Of a stretch of DNA of 64,000 bases, positions 35,053-50,600 are shown one piece after another. A model generated the notes under the pieces. That model saw only the letters and a list, made by a program, of their open reading frames with translations. It was not told the origin of the DNA and did no database searches. The DNA comes from Haliclystus octoradiatus. Taxonomy: Eukaryota; Cnidaria; Staurozoa; Stauromedusae; Haliclystidae. The DNA lies in assembly GCA_916610825.1 (NCBI GenBank), contig OU744446.1, positions 24,690,445-24,754,444 on the forward strand. Direction: 5' to 3'. Made by a program: the position numbers and the translations under genes. Numbering within the stretch: position 1 is the first letter of the stretch; the number at the start of each line of letters is the position of its first letter.

Positions 35053-35204
35053 GAATAGGCTTAGCTTTAGGCTACAATTAATTTAAAAATATTATTTACT
35101 TCATTTTGAAAAACTTTCAAACTCAAAAACATTGAGTTATATAGTTGATGTGTAGCCTACTATATATCTCATTCTATATTAGTGTTATTTTATTTAAGCA
35201 TGAG

Positions 35205-35210
35205 AATAAA
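35205..35210 (+). terminator. POMGNT1: POMGNT1 poly(A) signal
   Basis: AATAAA 153 bp after the POMGNT1 stop codon. The next gene ends on the opposite strand only about 275 bp further right, so the two 3' UTRs face each other. Confidence 0.7.
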
Positions 35211-35485
35211 GACTGAGAATTTTATAGCAAATCTGTTTTGTCTGGAAAAAGAAGCAAAATTATATATAGTATTCTATCTCAAAATTGGCATTTAAATGTT
35301 TTCCTATGCTTGAAGCTCAAATTTGCAAGTTGGCTTTCAGAAAAATACAGAATTACTTGAAATACAATTTAATTGTAGATATATTATTAATAATAATAAA
35401 ATATAATATAATCTTGTAAAACTGTAATTATAATAATTTATACACATATTTACAGCAAGTACAAATCTGTATCACATAGAATACT

Positions 35486-35617
35486 TTAATTTTCAATTCG
35501 ACATCTTTGAAGGCAACGGTGTTGGCAACTGAAAAATAAATTAACACAGTATGTATGTATGTATGTATGTATGTATGTATGTATGTATGTATGTATGTAT
35601 GTATGTATGTATGTATG

Positions 35618-35650
<33 letters not shown>

Positions 35651-38600
35651 GACAGTCCATGATTACTGAAGAGAAATTAATAAAGTAAGGGAAAATTCAG
35701 ATAAAACCTTTGTCTGGACATTCTAAAAATGAGTTTTGCAATAGCTTTTAAAATTAGAAGAAAGCTACTCACCGAATATCGGTATGGTCTCTTTTGTTTC
35801 CTGAAAAATGAAAATAAATAAAACCTTGTGTACTGCAGTTAAGTTTAATCGTACCATAATTAATTACTATTTCAAAGTGTTTCCCAGCTAGAACAATTAC
35901 TGTGGTATTACCTTTGTACAGTAAGTTCATTTATAGAAACAGGTCGATGTGATGAAAGACTTTTTTCCGATGATACTGTCAACAAGATAAATAATGAACA
36001 GTTAACATGTAACTATGAGAAAACCGCTGATGAAATTATTCACAAACCTTGTGAACTGTTAACAAGCACTTTATTAACAGTTCACAAACCATTGTCAAAA
36101 TGTTATGTTATGAATGATTTATTTAACATTTCATGATTCAACAATCATGCATTAAGGTTTGGGGAGAAATAACATGAAGTTGTTGACATAATTTCAAATT
36201 GTTATAAATTTTGCTGAAAAATGTATCAATAAAGAAAGGAATTTTATACTACAGCTACACACCAGATAATTTCTAATCTTCAAAATATCCTTTTGAAATT
36301 TAGCGGATATGGAGATTAAAAGACGATTATATTGATTAGAAGTCAGCAGGCAAATGTTTTCTGACTTCATCTGATGGTTTTACTGTGGGTGACATATAAA
36401 ACGATAGAGTATATTTACCTTTTGATGGTGATTCAGTAATATCACATTCTTGTTGGTTGGATGTACGTTGTCTAATTAAATAGCATAACAGTCAAATTAG
36501 AAAGCAATTGACGAATAGTTAAGCTTATAAAAGTCTTTAAAGTATTTTACATGAAATAACTAACCTACTAACAAGAACAGAGTCATCAATATCCTACAAG
36601 TCAATATAAAATAAAGCAAAATTAGTATGTGCAGTAAGGAAAAACTTACAATCAAAGGAGTTTACCTTCATCTAAGAATTTGGCAAATTATGGTTTGATT
36701 TATGATGGCATAAAAATCATCTAAAGATGTGGTGATTATGGTCAGCCCTGCCTTTGTGACTAATATCAATGAGTTAATGAACAGTTCATGAACAGTCACA
36801 CAAAGAGTTCATGAACACTTCATGAACCGGTTCATGAACAGTCACAGAGAATTCAGGAACACTTCAGGAACCGGTTCGTGAATGCAAAATTGCCTGAAAG
36901 TTCATGAACTTTTATGAACTTTCATGAACTGTTCATGAACAGTTTATGAACTTTTGGGCAATTTCACATTCATGAACTCATGAACATTTTTTGCAGGGGT
37001 GAGAATGGGGATTTGTTATGAAAAAGTGCTTTCCAATTAATGATTGATGTTAATGTAAAAAGAAACTAAATAAAAAGATTGATTTGTCAGAGTTTGAAGC
37101 CTATCCAGTAAGAAATATAATATAACTAGCAATTAGTGTATGTCCAGTAACAGGACCTTGTGTGATAAAGCTTTCAGATCACTAAATAGCAAAAATAATT
37201 AAACAATTGACTAAGCTGACTATCAGTTTATAATACGGAGAGCAAACTTTGGAGGAGAACATGAGACACAATACGCATTGAAACGATTTATAATTACTCA
37301 AGACATCTTAATCATTTCCTAGCTAGATCTACATAGAAAAACCTTATTTTATGTGCTGAAAGGGAGCCAGAACACATTAATTATTACAAATTATAAATAC
37401 TTGGTCAAATTTCGAAAACTGAAATTACCTATAAAGAAGCACTTCAAATCCGATCCGAAGACCTAAAATATCAACCCGGATATGACCCGATACGATCGGA
37501 TTGGGTTCGGTTCTGATTCACAATTCTTTATTGCAATAGTTATATAACATTATCATCTGACAGTATATGTGCCTATATATTTTTGATCTTAACAATCTCA
37601 GCAAGTAGGCCTGTGATTTTCATGGCAGTCTATCAAAATACTAAGAGTTTGTAGAAAATAGAATATATTGATATCGCTGCATCCTATTGTCACTATTTCT
37701 AGGCGCCATTTATAAAACCTTACAGATGTAGAATGAAAGAGAAGACGATTATGAATAAATTAGTTGTTTTGATAGAAAAACGAAAACAACTCATTTTGCC
37801 AGATTTTGCCAGAATTATTTCCTGACAGAAATCTATCTTCGTCTGAATTATTTCGAGTAAAAGACAATTTATATTATATTCTTATCGGGTTTCATCTTCT
37901 TCGATGAAGTATGGTTGCAATTTAGTTGTATGTATATAAATGTTGTTGGAGATTATGCCGCTCGTAATTATTATTTGGATCTTATTTGGAAAATGATAAG
38001 TTATATTTTAATAAATAATGTTTGCTATGATCGATTATTATAAGCAACCTTTTTCACTTTTTATTTTTGTAACACAAGGTTTGTTACACTCATCCAAACT
38101 GTATTAACTATTGAACAATGTTTTGGATTATGTTTTTCTGTTTTTAAAGTTGAAAGCCATTTTTGAACGCTGGAAATATTATAATTATTTTTTATCAAAA
38201 ATTATACGCTCAATTCAATTTAATTTTGCTGAATTGGATATACCTGAATTTAACTTCATTAATTGTTGATCAACGATAAAAACAAGACACCGCTATCTTT
38301 ATTCTCGAAACTGTAGTAACATACTGTGCCTTATTCTTATAGCAAATCAACAAAATGAAATTTTAATTTTAATCAATGTTTAGTATTCCTTTGTTAATTA
38401 TGGAAACAAAATCTGAAAATAAAAGCCTTCCCGCTCATAACCAAATGATTCATATTTTTATATGAAATAATATTGTGCAATGCCTTGATTAATTCTGAAG
38501 TCTGTAATTTTAGACTGTAGACAGATAATCTCTTCCAACTTTGAATATTTTCTCGAATTAGTCGAACACCTATAGATCGTTGATTTCAAAACAGATTGTT

Positions 38601-41600
38601 TGATCAGTGTTCTCACAAATTCTATATTAAAATTGCCTTTTTAAAAGTGAAATGTTTATATTTTAATTTTAAAGAAAAGTAATCCACCACCACATGAATA
38701 TGTCTACGTTTCTTTGATTTCAAAACATTTTGATGTTTGGCCTAGTTATTCTGGTAATTCAATGTAATTCAGTATTTCGTATGGTTTTAATTATCACAAA
38801 ACTGAATCAGTTTTTAGCTTTACTTGTTAAAACCATTTACACGCAGCTTTTAAATTCGAAGCGAAATATTTTTGTTCTGGAGATTTCAATTTGAATTCAA
38901 TTTGGCTGCCCGCTAGATTATCAACCTATGAAATTTTTCAATACAATGATATCAAAGGAAATTATTAAATGAAGTTTATAATTTTAAAACAACTTCAGAA
39001 AGTTGTAATTTTCATACAACAATCTCGACACAAATGTTTGCATAATTTCTCGACAACGGATTATCTGTATTATTTTGCCATTGAGACGTACATAAGTCGC
39101 GGACAGACACAGAAATATCGAAATATCGAAATATAATGATTAATAAACAGACCGTATTATTAGTATAAGGAGATAATAATAATATTACATTTACAGTCAT
39201 TCATGACTGAAAGTCACCCCTTAAGCACAAGTGCCTGTTAATTGGGGGAGAGTAACACATTTACATACAAAGTATGCTACAAACAATTAACATGTGTGCA
39301 CTGACGAGGAATCGAACCCTGGCCTTCCGCACAGAGTGCGGACACTCTGCCACTGAGTTACCAGTGCAAATATGATGGAGAAAATGATGGAGATATTAAT
39401 GTTTTGATACATTTATTCTGCTGCACATTTTCGTGACAATACTGCTCAAATTTTTCTCTGACTAGTTTATAACAAATTATTACAAACTTACCAATATCAA
39501 TTTTGAGGTCAATTCCAGTGAACCCATGGCATTATCCTGTATGAGATACAAAGGAATGGATCAACATGCACACACATTGGAGAGTCCTTACTTCTGAAAG
39601 ACTGGTAGAGTGAGGATGCTATTTTCCTGCATGATACATATCTACGTTAGTACTATTTTCAAATTAATCTAGATTACATTAAGAAACAAACATCAATTTG
39701 ATAAATTTGAAACAATTCTACTGTAATCATTATTAAAAGTAAGTTGATGTTTGCAGCAAAGATTGAGAAATTCCAGATATTGTTTTTAAGTGATGACGCT
39801 GACCAGAATGACTTTTTGTTGCGTTTTACTCCAAGGAATTGGTTGATTGAGAATTTTTTTTATTATTATTCAAGCAAAAAAATATGGAAATATGAAAATG
39901 TTTATTATGATTTTATTTCTAAATGTAGAACGTTACCCCTGTCAAAAAAATTCCAGAGTCCCCAAACAGTTAATGAAAAGTTCATAAACTTTCATGAATA
40001 GTTCATGAACCTTTCCTTCTGCATCCATGAACGTGAAATGTCAAGGTTTTCATGAACAGTTTGTGAACTTTTGGGCAATTTCACATTCATGAACTCATGA
40101 ACGTTTTTACAAGAGCCTAACTTCTAAATACAGGCAATATTATGGCCTGATTGCAGGAAAAACATAAACTCATCAAGCCTGTGTTATAGAGTAGATGTAA
40201 ATAATAACACACAATCGTTGTACTGTACTTGTATACTGTATATGATTATGTGATCAGCACTTTTCTTACTTTTTATTTGGCTCACAAAACTAGAAATATC
40301 GCATTCTATAATGTTTGGGGAACAAACATCATCTATTTTACAAGAAATATCAGCATTTTAGATTACAATAATCTTACAGACTAATAATATGTATGAAAAA
40401 CATATTTGCTTTGGGGGTCAAATCTCTACCTTGAGATTTCCAGTTGTAAGTAAATTAGCAGTTGGCAATCGAGCGGTATCTCTACCAACCTGAGTTTTAT
40501 TGTGCATAGCAGATGCTTCGTCAAGTTCTGTTTGCAGCCCTTCAAGTTGTGACCGATCCCTAGATGAAAGCAAGATGGCATTAATAATATTAAATAATAC
40601 AGTGCATCAAGTGCTATTTGATTTGCTGGCAACAAGGTGGAATGAAAATTGATTAGTTATTTGCATACAAGTGAAGCTACATGTTTCCTTGACCAAAACA
40701 ACCTTTTTGGTACTAAATGATGGTTCCTAAAGTATGACAGCAATTGAAGCTAGATATCCAGCAATTTAAAGCAAAGTAGCTACAATAACATATCCAAATC
40801 GAACAAATATATACAACATATCCTAAAAAAATCTTACTCAGTACAATTGCCAGTCATATCCATCACGTATAGGTGTTGATCCTATGAAAAGTTGACACAA
40901 GACATAAATTATACAGATAAACGTAATACAGCCTTAATAAGAATCTAGTCTAAGCCAGCATAAGCAAATACTGATATTATTTTGTTTAATCTAATAAATA
41001 ATAATAAAATTGCCTACCTAATACACCTAATATCTACCTACTCACCTACACGGATTGCCTTTGTTATGGTAAATGATCAGAAAAGACACTTGCTTGGTGC
41101 TTACTGATTTTGTCAGTTGATTGCTCCACATACAGCTTTCTGTTGCGTGTAAGTCACACCCACATATACCTTGCACCCTTACTTTCTACATGTAAGTAAA
41201 ACATTATTTTGTGTGTACATGTGTTTTCACTAGATTCATTTTTGTTAAGTAAGTTTAGGCATTTCAACCTCCTTGTGCTCAAAAATATAATTCATCAGAT
41301 GGTTATCATGATGTTTGTTTTCATTACAATAAAACATTGTCTTAGCTCTGATCAATAGCGTTAGAAATACAACTTTTATTTAAAAATAATTAATGCGATC
41401 ATTTCACAACCAAAATCATCTCAACAGTTTTGCCCCTGGCATCGGCTGAGTTGGTCATACAAGAATAATAAGATACTGATTGCTTATTCAAGAAGTGAGT
41501 TTATGAATGCACCAAAGAAAGAATTGATGGTTTAAATAAAATAAAGGTCAAGTTGATTAGGTAGGATCTGTACTTATAGAGCTGTATATAGACGCATCAT

Positions 41601-44600
41601 GATTCCTTTGAGCGAATCTGATTGCTTACTCTAACATCTGAAAGGTGATTGATCAGATCTTTATGTAGAGAAGGCGAACAATTCTGCTCCATCATCTTTA
41701 CACACTAAAAAATAAATTCAATTGTTGAATATCTTCTTACATTTGATTCAATCAATGACAATACAAATGGTATTGGAACTTATGCTTCCTTGCTTACCGA
41801 TTCAAGATGCTTAGTCATTCCAGAATTCTCAAGCTGTCAAATAAAAAAACACCATCACATTAGAGTAATTTCAGTGTATATATAGTATTACTGTAACCCA
41901 ACATCAAGAGTGTAAGATCCACAACCGTAATTGACGTCTCCCATTCGAAAGAAAGCTCATTCATCATGAACATTTAATTGCCAAAAAATTCATGAAGTCA
42001 ATGAATTTTCAAGCTCTTGAAAAGTTTGAAAACCATGAAAACCTATATTTTCAAGGTATTAAAATATGAAAATATCATGAAATTACCATGAAAACGACAT
42101 GAAATTCCAAGTTTTTATGGTTTTGGTATCAGTGGCGTATGGATGGTGGGATCTAGGAATCTGCTGTATATGGAGATATTAAGCGAGATGGGACATTAAC
42201 CTACTTTAACTGTAGTCCCTTCATAATCAACAGCCATTAGTCATATATATACATAGTTTTCTTTGTACTCTATTAGTCAATTTCTACCAAAACAATATGA
42301 CAATTTGACCCTCTGTAAGTCACAAAGGCAGGCGGACCTCAGTGACAATAGGTACAGTGTAAGTCACAATGGTAGGCCTAGACAGCATGTATAATTGTTG
42401 AGTAGAAGCCTGGCCATCAATATTTGAAAGATTTTAATGCATCATTGTACGCCTATCGTACCTTATTTGTTATTGAAATAATTGAAAATTAAGCAAACTT
42501 TGACAACAGAAATACAGATGAATTAGTAATTGACCAAACAGGTCAATATGAAATCGCGCAATTCGATTGGTTGAAATATGGTCTAACTCCGGCCAATTCT
42601 AAACTGTATTGACCGCTTCGTGTGTTCTAATCGTTATGGCAACAAAATACATTGATGATTTAGAATACATTAAAATTCATGTTAAGGTTATATGATTTAA
42701 AGTTGACCAGTTAATCGTTGACTAACTCTCTTCACAGCGGTTTACCTCAGCATGTCTTAGATTCATTGAAACAGCACAAAGTTCATCTCTCAATTCTGCA
42801 ACAGTAAACATCACTGATTAGTTATGAGACAAACTTAAAAATTAAAACGAAGGTCATTACAAATATTTTGTTCTTTCTACCTCTGTTTCTTTCTTCATAT
42901 TTGCTAAGTTTCAAATGAGAGGCTTCTACATCAGCAACGATTGAATCTTTTGTGATTTGATATTGTTCAGAAATACTCTGAGTGAAAAATAAAGTAAATT
43001 GTTATCAATTTTGCATTGCAGCTTTCAAATCTAGAGAGAGAGTAGAATTGCTCAGTGGTCAATGAATCATTTTGGCACACATATCGATCAGTAGCCCATA
43101 CAAACAAGTGATGGCTCGCTCTCTATATGGGCATGCTGACAGTGCCCTCCCAATCATTTCAAGTAGTTATTTAAGAAAGCATGCTATTAATGACATACAA
43201 TTATCCTTGCTCTCATTTTGATATTCCTACCTGTCTGAATTACTTGGTGTGCTTAATCACGTTTTCCATCATATGCTTTTGATCATAAATAACAACTGTT
43301 TTCTGTTTTATTCAACTGGATTTTTGTGTGCAGGTGCTAGTAGGTCAGAATGAACGACTATTGTGATCAGAGTTGATGCTTGCCCTATTTTCACAGGATT
43401 TCATGCATTAGTATAATGAGAACGATTTTCATGAACAGTTCACAGGTTCATGAACAGTTCATGAATTCAGCTAATCTTTTCGCAAGGGATATTTGAACCA
43501 TAGATTTAACATAATTTTTGATGGGAATTTGCCTGATGATTCAGCCCCTACCCTCTGTACCAAAATACCCTTTGAGTTGCCACTGAAACCTAAACAATGA
43601 TTCTTGACAAAATACTTTGAAATTATCTTGACTCTTTTCATGAATTAATCATATAAAATTTAATTACATTTAATGATGTTTGTAGAGCCAGGTTGATGAC
43701 CAGCAGCTGTTCACAACAGAAATGTTAAATTCAAATTGTAGCACAATTTTTTGTAAACAGTTGAGAAATTGAATATTATGAACCGAGCTTCACTGGAGAT
43801 GAAATAAATGTGTCTTCCCAAACCCTACCAAAAGCAGCTTGACACATAAAATATAACTACATTCTGCATGTTTACATAAAGAGTGAGTCATGATTGTCAA
43901 TATGCTATTATAATTCACTTTAGTGAATGCAATTTAAATCTTGTTTTTTTATTCACAAATTGTCCATCACAGCTTCATGAACCCTTCATAAGGATATCTG
44001 GGACTGGGGGATATACATAAATGCTCTTTCACTGCTAACAAACCCATAAACTGCATTTAAAATGTGAACTAGAGTATCTGTCTCCAAGTCGAACAACGAA
44101 GCAAAAAATGATCATGACCTGATCTTAGTAACTTACTGATTGTCTTGCCAATTCATCTTCAAGATGTTTGATGTAACTTGAAATTTGGTTAATTTTATCC
44201 TAATTGATAAGGAATGAAATTAATTGCAAGATACACAATAATTTAATCATCCAATTCATATATAATGAGTATCCAGAGCCTACACATTATTGAGGAAATC
44301 TCATGACATTACTGACACCAAAACCATGGAAAAAACCGTGAAATTCCATGACATTTTCAAGGCATTTTCACATTTTAATATTGTGAATATGGATGTCTTC
44401 ATGGTTTTCAAACTTTTTCATGGTTTAAAAAAATGTGTGGTTTTCACATTTTTACATTTTCATTGTGTTTTCATTGTTTTGGTGTTGGTAAGTGTGAAGA
44501 TCCCATGGCTGTCAAATTACATGCTTTATTATGAAATATTCATTGAAATGTAAATAATGTCAAGTTCATATTCATGAAGTTTTGTGTAAGTTAAATGCAA

Positions 44601-47600
44601 GGATATCACTTTTAATCTTCTGAGTAAAAGTGTTGATGTCAACAACAAAGAAAGGTGTATCCCTATGAAATATCAAGTGTTTGTGTGTGTGTGTGCTTTC
44701 AGTGAGGACAATAATAATAAAACCTCTGCTTTCATTGAAACTAAAGAATGCCAAGTACGACAATTTTGTTGATTTTGACTTTGAAGATGCTGTATATAAT
44801 TGCATTAAATAAATTATTTATTGGCATTATTTTAACATCAATTGACTGATATACTATCATCATTATGGACTGGGAAAGCATTCATGAAAGTTTTAGAATT
44901 TTATACTATACTCAACAAATCAAAACATGCTTATATTGGAAGAGCACTGAAAAATAATATTCCATGTATTTGCAACATTGCATTCAAATTCATAAATTCA
45001 CGAATGTTAATGAACTGTTCATGAACACCTTATAAACATTCCATTAACGATTCATGAAAATTAGGCCATTCAACGTTCCTGAATTGTTAGCTACTTCTTA
45101 TGATTGTATCTCAAAAAGTGGCAAAAGGGGCTAGGATTTGTACCATGACTGCTCAGAATTGTATAAATGTCTATAGATATTATTTTAAATGTTAGAATGT
45201 ATTGTCAACTTTGTCAAGGTATTTCCTCTGTATCTTGGATGTTTTACTGAAGATATCAGTGCATCCCGTGCGAAAAACAGTTCATGAATGTTAGGTGGCC
45301 CCGATTTTCCTGAACTGTTCATGAACTCCTGAACTGATTTTGCAGGAAATTTATTGAGGCAAACCATAAAAACTAAAACTAATAAAGCACGGTAATTAAC
45401 TTTTGGATCAATCCAAATATGATGGTACTGCCGACTTGGGCGTGCCAAACTGAAAATAGCAGTGCTGGTATGCCTTGGGTTATACCACATACTTTAGTGA
45501 GCCGTAACGTTTCGTAAAAGGTTAAATAGTTTTCCTCTTTTCCAAGGGGTCTCTGTTTCAATTTCACATTGTTTCCTGTGTGTTGCTTAAAGGAGCAAAA
45601 ATGACCGGCAGGCGCTTCGCACTTAGGATCACGTGCACGCTTATTGTTATAACACAATGTTCATTGTTGACATGAATTTTATTACAAGTTAGGCCTGCGT
45701 ATAACAATTGTTTCAAAGCGAGACGGTTGAATTACACTAAGCATAAATTCAACTTGTGCTCGCAGCGGTCGCCGGTCAATTTTGCCCCTTTAAGTAACTG
45801 TGGCTAGTAAAGATCATTGATCGCGTCAAAATGATAGCATAGCCGTGCAGTATGACATTTTGGGTTTTGCAATGAATGGAATGTTCTCTGTTATGATCAG
45901 ATTTGAATATTCTTGAATATTGTATGTTGTAGTTTGTATCTAATTATTTTTATCTAAAAGAAAATAATTATATAAAACAATCAAATCTTAATCCTTTGTC
46001 ACCCCCTTTCAAATTCTTGCTTTGTTGTGGTTTTTTCCAACATCCTAGCAGCCTAAATAAAGTGCTAGGCCTACAATTTAAATATCAGTTATATAATTTA
46101 ATTCCTTACGCACCTGTAAGACAGATTTTGATCCATTGGTTCCTTCTTCTGTCTTGTTTCTTGAATTATTATGATGCTTAAGCAACAGATAAAACATTTT
46201 GTAAACAATTTTTGTAATTTCACAATAAAAAGAAATAAAAGACGGCTTATCGTATTGCTTGTACCTGGTTAATGTTAAGTCTGTCTAATAATTTATTTTT
46301 CATCAGTGAATCCAGCTGCTGGCATAACATTGATATTGATTCCTATAAGTAACATGGAGCAACACATTGTAGATTCAACCTTTCAACATACATATGATAT
46401 TGTGCCAGATTAAATAATGACAATAATGACACAGTTCATTTTTATAGTTGTAATAGTATGAGATTACGATATAATAACAATACTATTACAATAGTTAGCA
46501 CACTTTAATATAACAATGGTAGGCCGTTCCTGTTGACGTTACAGGGAAAGATGCCAAGGGCTACTGTGGCGGTTAGAGACAGAAAAAACTGTACAGAAAG
46601 ATAGCAAGACGCGAAAGAGAACGTTTACATGGTACAGTTTACACATATATAGATTTACAGGAAATTATTGACAATATACAATTATACAATCACGAAAATA
46701 TAACATAAACCACTACAATATGATTAATAAAAAAATATCCCATTCTGAGCTACGCTTGGGAGAACAGACAAGACTAATGTTAACAAAGACAGAGAATATT
46801 TATCTGTGTAAATTGTGATAAAAGCACAAAAATTGAGAATGTTAGCCTATCTTGAATGGACAAGGAGCAGGCAACATATGTTGAATAGATTCAATCAAAT
46901 TCAAATTAATGAAATGGGCTTGAGTATCAAAGGGGTTACTTTTCATTAGACTGAATTAAACTTGACCCATTGTGACGACAAGACAAGCAGTCGATGCCCC
47001 AGGGCACATTTAGTGCAGTAAGTAAGTACTGTAGTCTAGGTTATGATAGCTAGGGCGAGATCATTTCATATGCAAGCAACATATGTTAGTCGATGCGGCC
47101 ATTGGTGGTTCCTTCTGATTGAGCTAGAGGTCTACATTGGATCGGATTAGGGACTAGTAATCCAAATGTTTGAAAAAGTTTGCAACGCCAATCCGACTTG
47201 ATCTGAATGAAAATAATCCGAAAAAACTGAAATATTTGGATTCAGATTTGTTTAATCTGATCTGATCAAATCAAATTATTCAAAATGGCTAAAATTTCCC
47301 AGGAATAAACAGTTTCTTAATATATATATACAGAGTATGATCAAATATTATTGTAAATTTAAGCAGAAAAGTATATTTATTCAATCACTTAACTAAAAAT
47401 AAGTAACTGTCAAATAAATAATTACCGGTAATGCTTTTTGACAACAAAATCCGAAATCTGATCTAAAATTGATTACAAGAAAACCAATCCGATCCGATGA
47501 TAAAAAATCCAAACCGAATCCAACAAAAATACGATTGGATCGGATTCGCAGACCTCTAGTTTGAACACATGCTTTTTTGAAGGTGTGCATGTGATGACCT

Positions 47601-50600
47601 TAGAATAAAAAAGCCATCGAGTGGAGGTAACATTGGGCAAAAGGATAGAAATTTTCTAATTTGTACTTGACTGTAATTTGCTAGCTAGCCACGCATTTTT
47701 CCATTGTTATAGTACTTGCTAGCCGTTATATTTCCAGCCTGAGCTTATCCCGCAATTATTATGTCTTTATTTTAACTGCCACCCACGCCTTAATTTTCAT
47801 TGTAGTTTAAACAGTTACTGCAATTCTATATTCCAATTAGTAATTTATACTGCTTATCAGTGTGACAGGTTTGCTAGTGGCTCCAATGCAGACTCTTAAA
47901 CAAAACTACTTTGTTCCCATCAACTAAGCACCGAATACCAACACTCATCAATGGGATGAGTTTAAATACACATTTAATTTATTTTGATTGTGATTTTTAT
48001 CACATTAGTCTATTTTGTTAACAGTACGTTAAGGACTCTACAAAACCAAAATTATTTTATAAATATGTAATCAACTTAACGGGGACAGATTAAAGCTGAA
48101 ACGTTGTCAACAATTTTTATGTGTTAAATTACATAATCAATAGCATAAAATTAATCCATTTTGTATCTACATTATTATAGCTGCATTAGAATATAAATCA
48201 GTAAAGAAATGTAATTGCTGCTACAAATCTGATTATCAATTATTTCAACTGACCTCATTTGCCTGTTTAGCCAGCAATGTATTCTTTCTTGTCTTCCTTA
48301 GCTCAACTTCGAATGCAGCAGCCCTACACAATCAATCAGTAAAATACATCAAACATTTGGAAATTTGATGGATGAGGCAGCACATAGGCTAACAAATAGG
48401 CGTAAAGCGCATTTTATGGCTCAGTTGTAACACAATTGTAAACATTTTATAGATCTATTATTTTGGGGATACAGCATAGACTGTTCATATGACGTAGTAT
48501 TGTATTTGCATATAATAACACTGGATGTGAGCTATCGTGAGAAATATTAGAGGACGTGACATTGTTTCAAAATGCATTGTAGCTTAGTGGTAAGTGACAA
48601 AACTGTAATCTACCCCTGTGAAAATAATCCATGAGTTCATGAACAATTCATGAACATTTTTCTGTTGGTTCATAAACAGCTCATAATCAGTCACAAAGAG
48701 TTCATGAACTGGTTCACGAATATGAAATTGCCTGAAATTTCATGAACTCATGAACTTTTTTCACATGGAGTATACCTAAAATCAAAGGAATTAGCCTGAG
48801 TGAGACACTTGGAGTCTGCCATAAAAGTCACATGGAATAAAGTTTAATAACAGACAAAGCAAACTGCTTTCTGTCTTTCTCACAACTACCAAACTCCTGT
48901 GAAAACAGTTCATGAATAAATTTCATACAACTCTAGTCATTTAACATTCATGAACTTTTCATGAACAGTTTTGGAGGCTCATGAAAAGTTCATGAACTCA
49001 GCAATTTTGTGAGCAGGGTCAAGACAAGAAACAGTGAAATTGAGTACAGGACACAGATAGTCTACCAGCCACCAAATGATACTAACCATTGTAAGAACAG
49101 CTCATGGACATTAAATGGCTCAACTTTTATGAACAATTTATGATAAAGTCAATATAGAATTGGCCAATGACCTTTCAAGGTCAAATTATTAGTTATAGAT
49201 GTATCTATTATCACTGTTTTGCATTGGTTGTACAAACCTCTCTAAGCTATTTCTTGTTTTCAATAAATCCATTTGACAGAAATCCAATTCTTCTTGTAAT
49301 CTATTGACGTCACTCTCCAACATCTCACATTGTCCCTGTAAACAGTGGATGCCATAAATATAAAGCCGAGATAATACATGGTAAGGTTCAACACAGTATA
49401 ATGGTCACCAGTAGGTCTATGAAAAGGCATCACAAATTTCCATCTGAATGTTTATACGATTGGTTTCAGCTTACTGCACTATACATAAGACCTGATTATC
49501 TGGTGCTGGGAAGGTTGAAGGAATTCAACGTTAATGCGCATATGCGCATATTTTTAATCAAACAACTCTAATAATTATCAAATGATAAATACTAAAACCA
49601 CGCATGATTTTGTCCATGAGTTTATCATGTTGAGTTTGGCCTTTGCCTCACGACTTAAACATAAAAACACCAAATTCTAATGCTTAATCTATAAATACAA
49701 AAACAAATATTTGGACTATTTCAGAATTAGATATAAGTATTTTAAAAGTAATTAGCTGTTTAAATTAATATTGTTGTGCTTTCTTGAGAAAAGTTGAAAC
49801 ATGACACTATAATCTCAGTTTTGAAAGTTGTCTTTTCAAAATTTAATAACAAATTGTTCCATATTGTTTGCCATACTTCAGAAATGTTTCAGCCATTGCC
49901 ACTCCGGTAAGCAACGCTGCTACAATTATTATAAAAGCGGGATTCTAGAATTTCCCTTCTATCCAATTAAATGTCTCATCATGTAATTAATTGATAACAT
50001 TGTTTACCCTAATGAACAGTGAACCACCCCATGGTCTTGTTCTAATTTTGCATAACTCGTTAGCGATTGGCTGATGAACAATAGACGAAGAATAGATTTC
50101 TCACGTTTAGCAACTCCCCCTAATTCAGTCCATTCATAAAAGCTTTCTGTCGATATTACGCAGACCCTAATAATCATAAAAAAGATTTGGGTCTGCGCGC
50201 AGGCTACCTAATGAACAGCTCAAAAATACATGAACAGTTCATGAACAGTTTCAACAAGTCCATGAACTCATCCATTTTCCTATCGCAAAGATATGTTACT
50301 TTTTGTACTATTTGTACTTACTACTTGTTATCACCCAAAGAGGCAAAGTGTCTGATATAGTGCAGCCCGCTTTGCTAAAGGGATAGTAAATAGTGCACAA
50401 GGATATATATTTAAATTGAAATGTGCCACACTTCAGCGTTACCTTATTGCAATAAAAATTTGCATACAATGTTTTAGACCATTTGGCACTATTTGACATT
50501 TGAACATTTTCGATTTTTAAAACTTAGTTTTTTTTTGTGAACCACCCTAATGAACAACTCAAAAAATATATGAACAGTTTCAAAAAGCTCATGAACTCAT

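Noticed and set aside
36745..36999. Possible CRISPR array from regular palindromes
   Set aside because: Spacing is irregular, units are palindromic without unique equal-length spacers, and the context is animal intronic.
39298..39367. Functional tRNA-Arg gene
   Set aside because: C at the invariant U before the anticodon and mismatches in the T stem, with a SINE-like body attached. Kept only as a tRNA-like call.
44290..44553. Plus-strand frame of 87 codons
   Set aside because: Falls inside the ccaaaaccatgg inverted-repeat element; the Phe-rich translation reflects repeated tttcat words.
45185..45657. Two overlapping minus-strand frames near 45.4 kb
   Set aside because: They overlap a palindromic repeat and a TTAA element. 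No protein family recognised and no GT-AG exons joining the coiled-coil gene.
47393..47590. Minus frame rich in IRSNRIFVGF / SSDRIGF
   Set aside because: Translation of the gatcggat repeats in the TA-flanked element.
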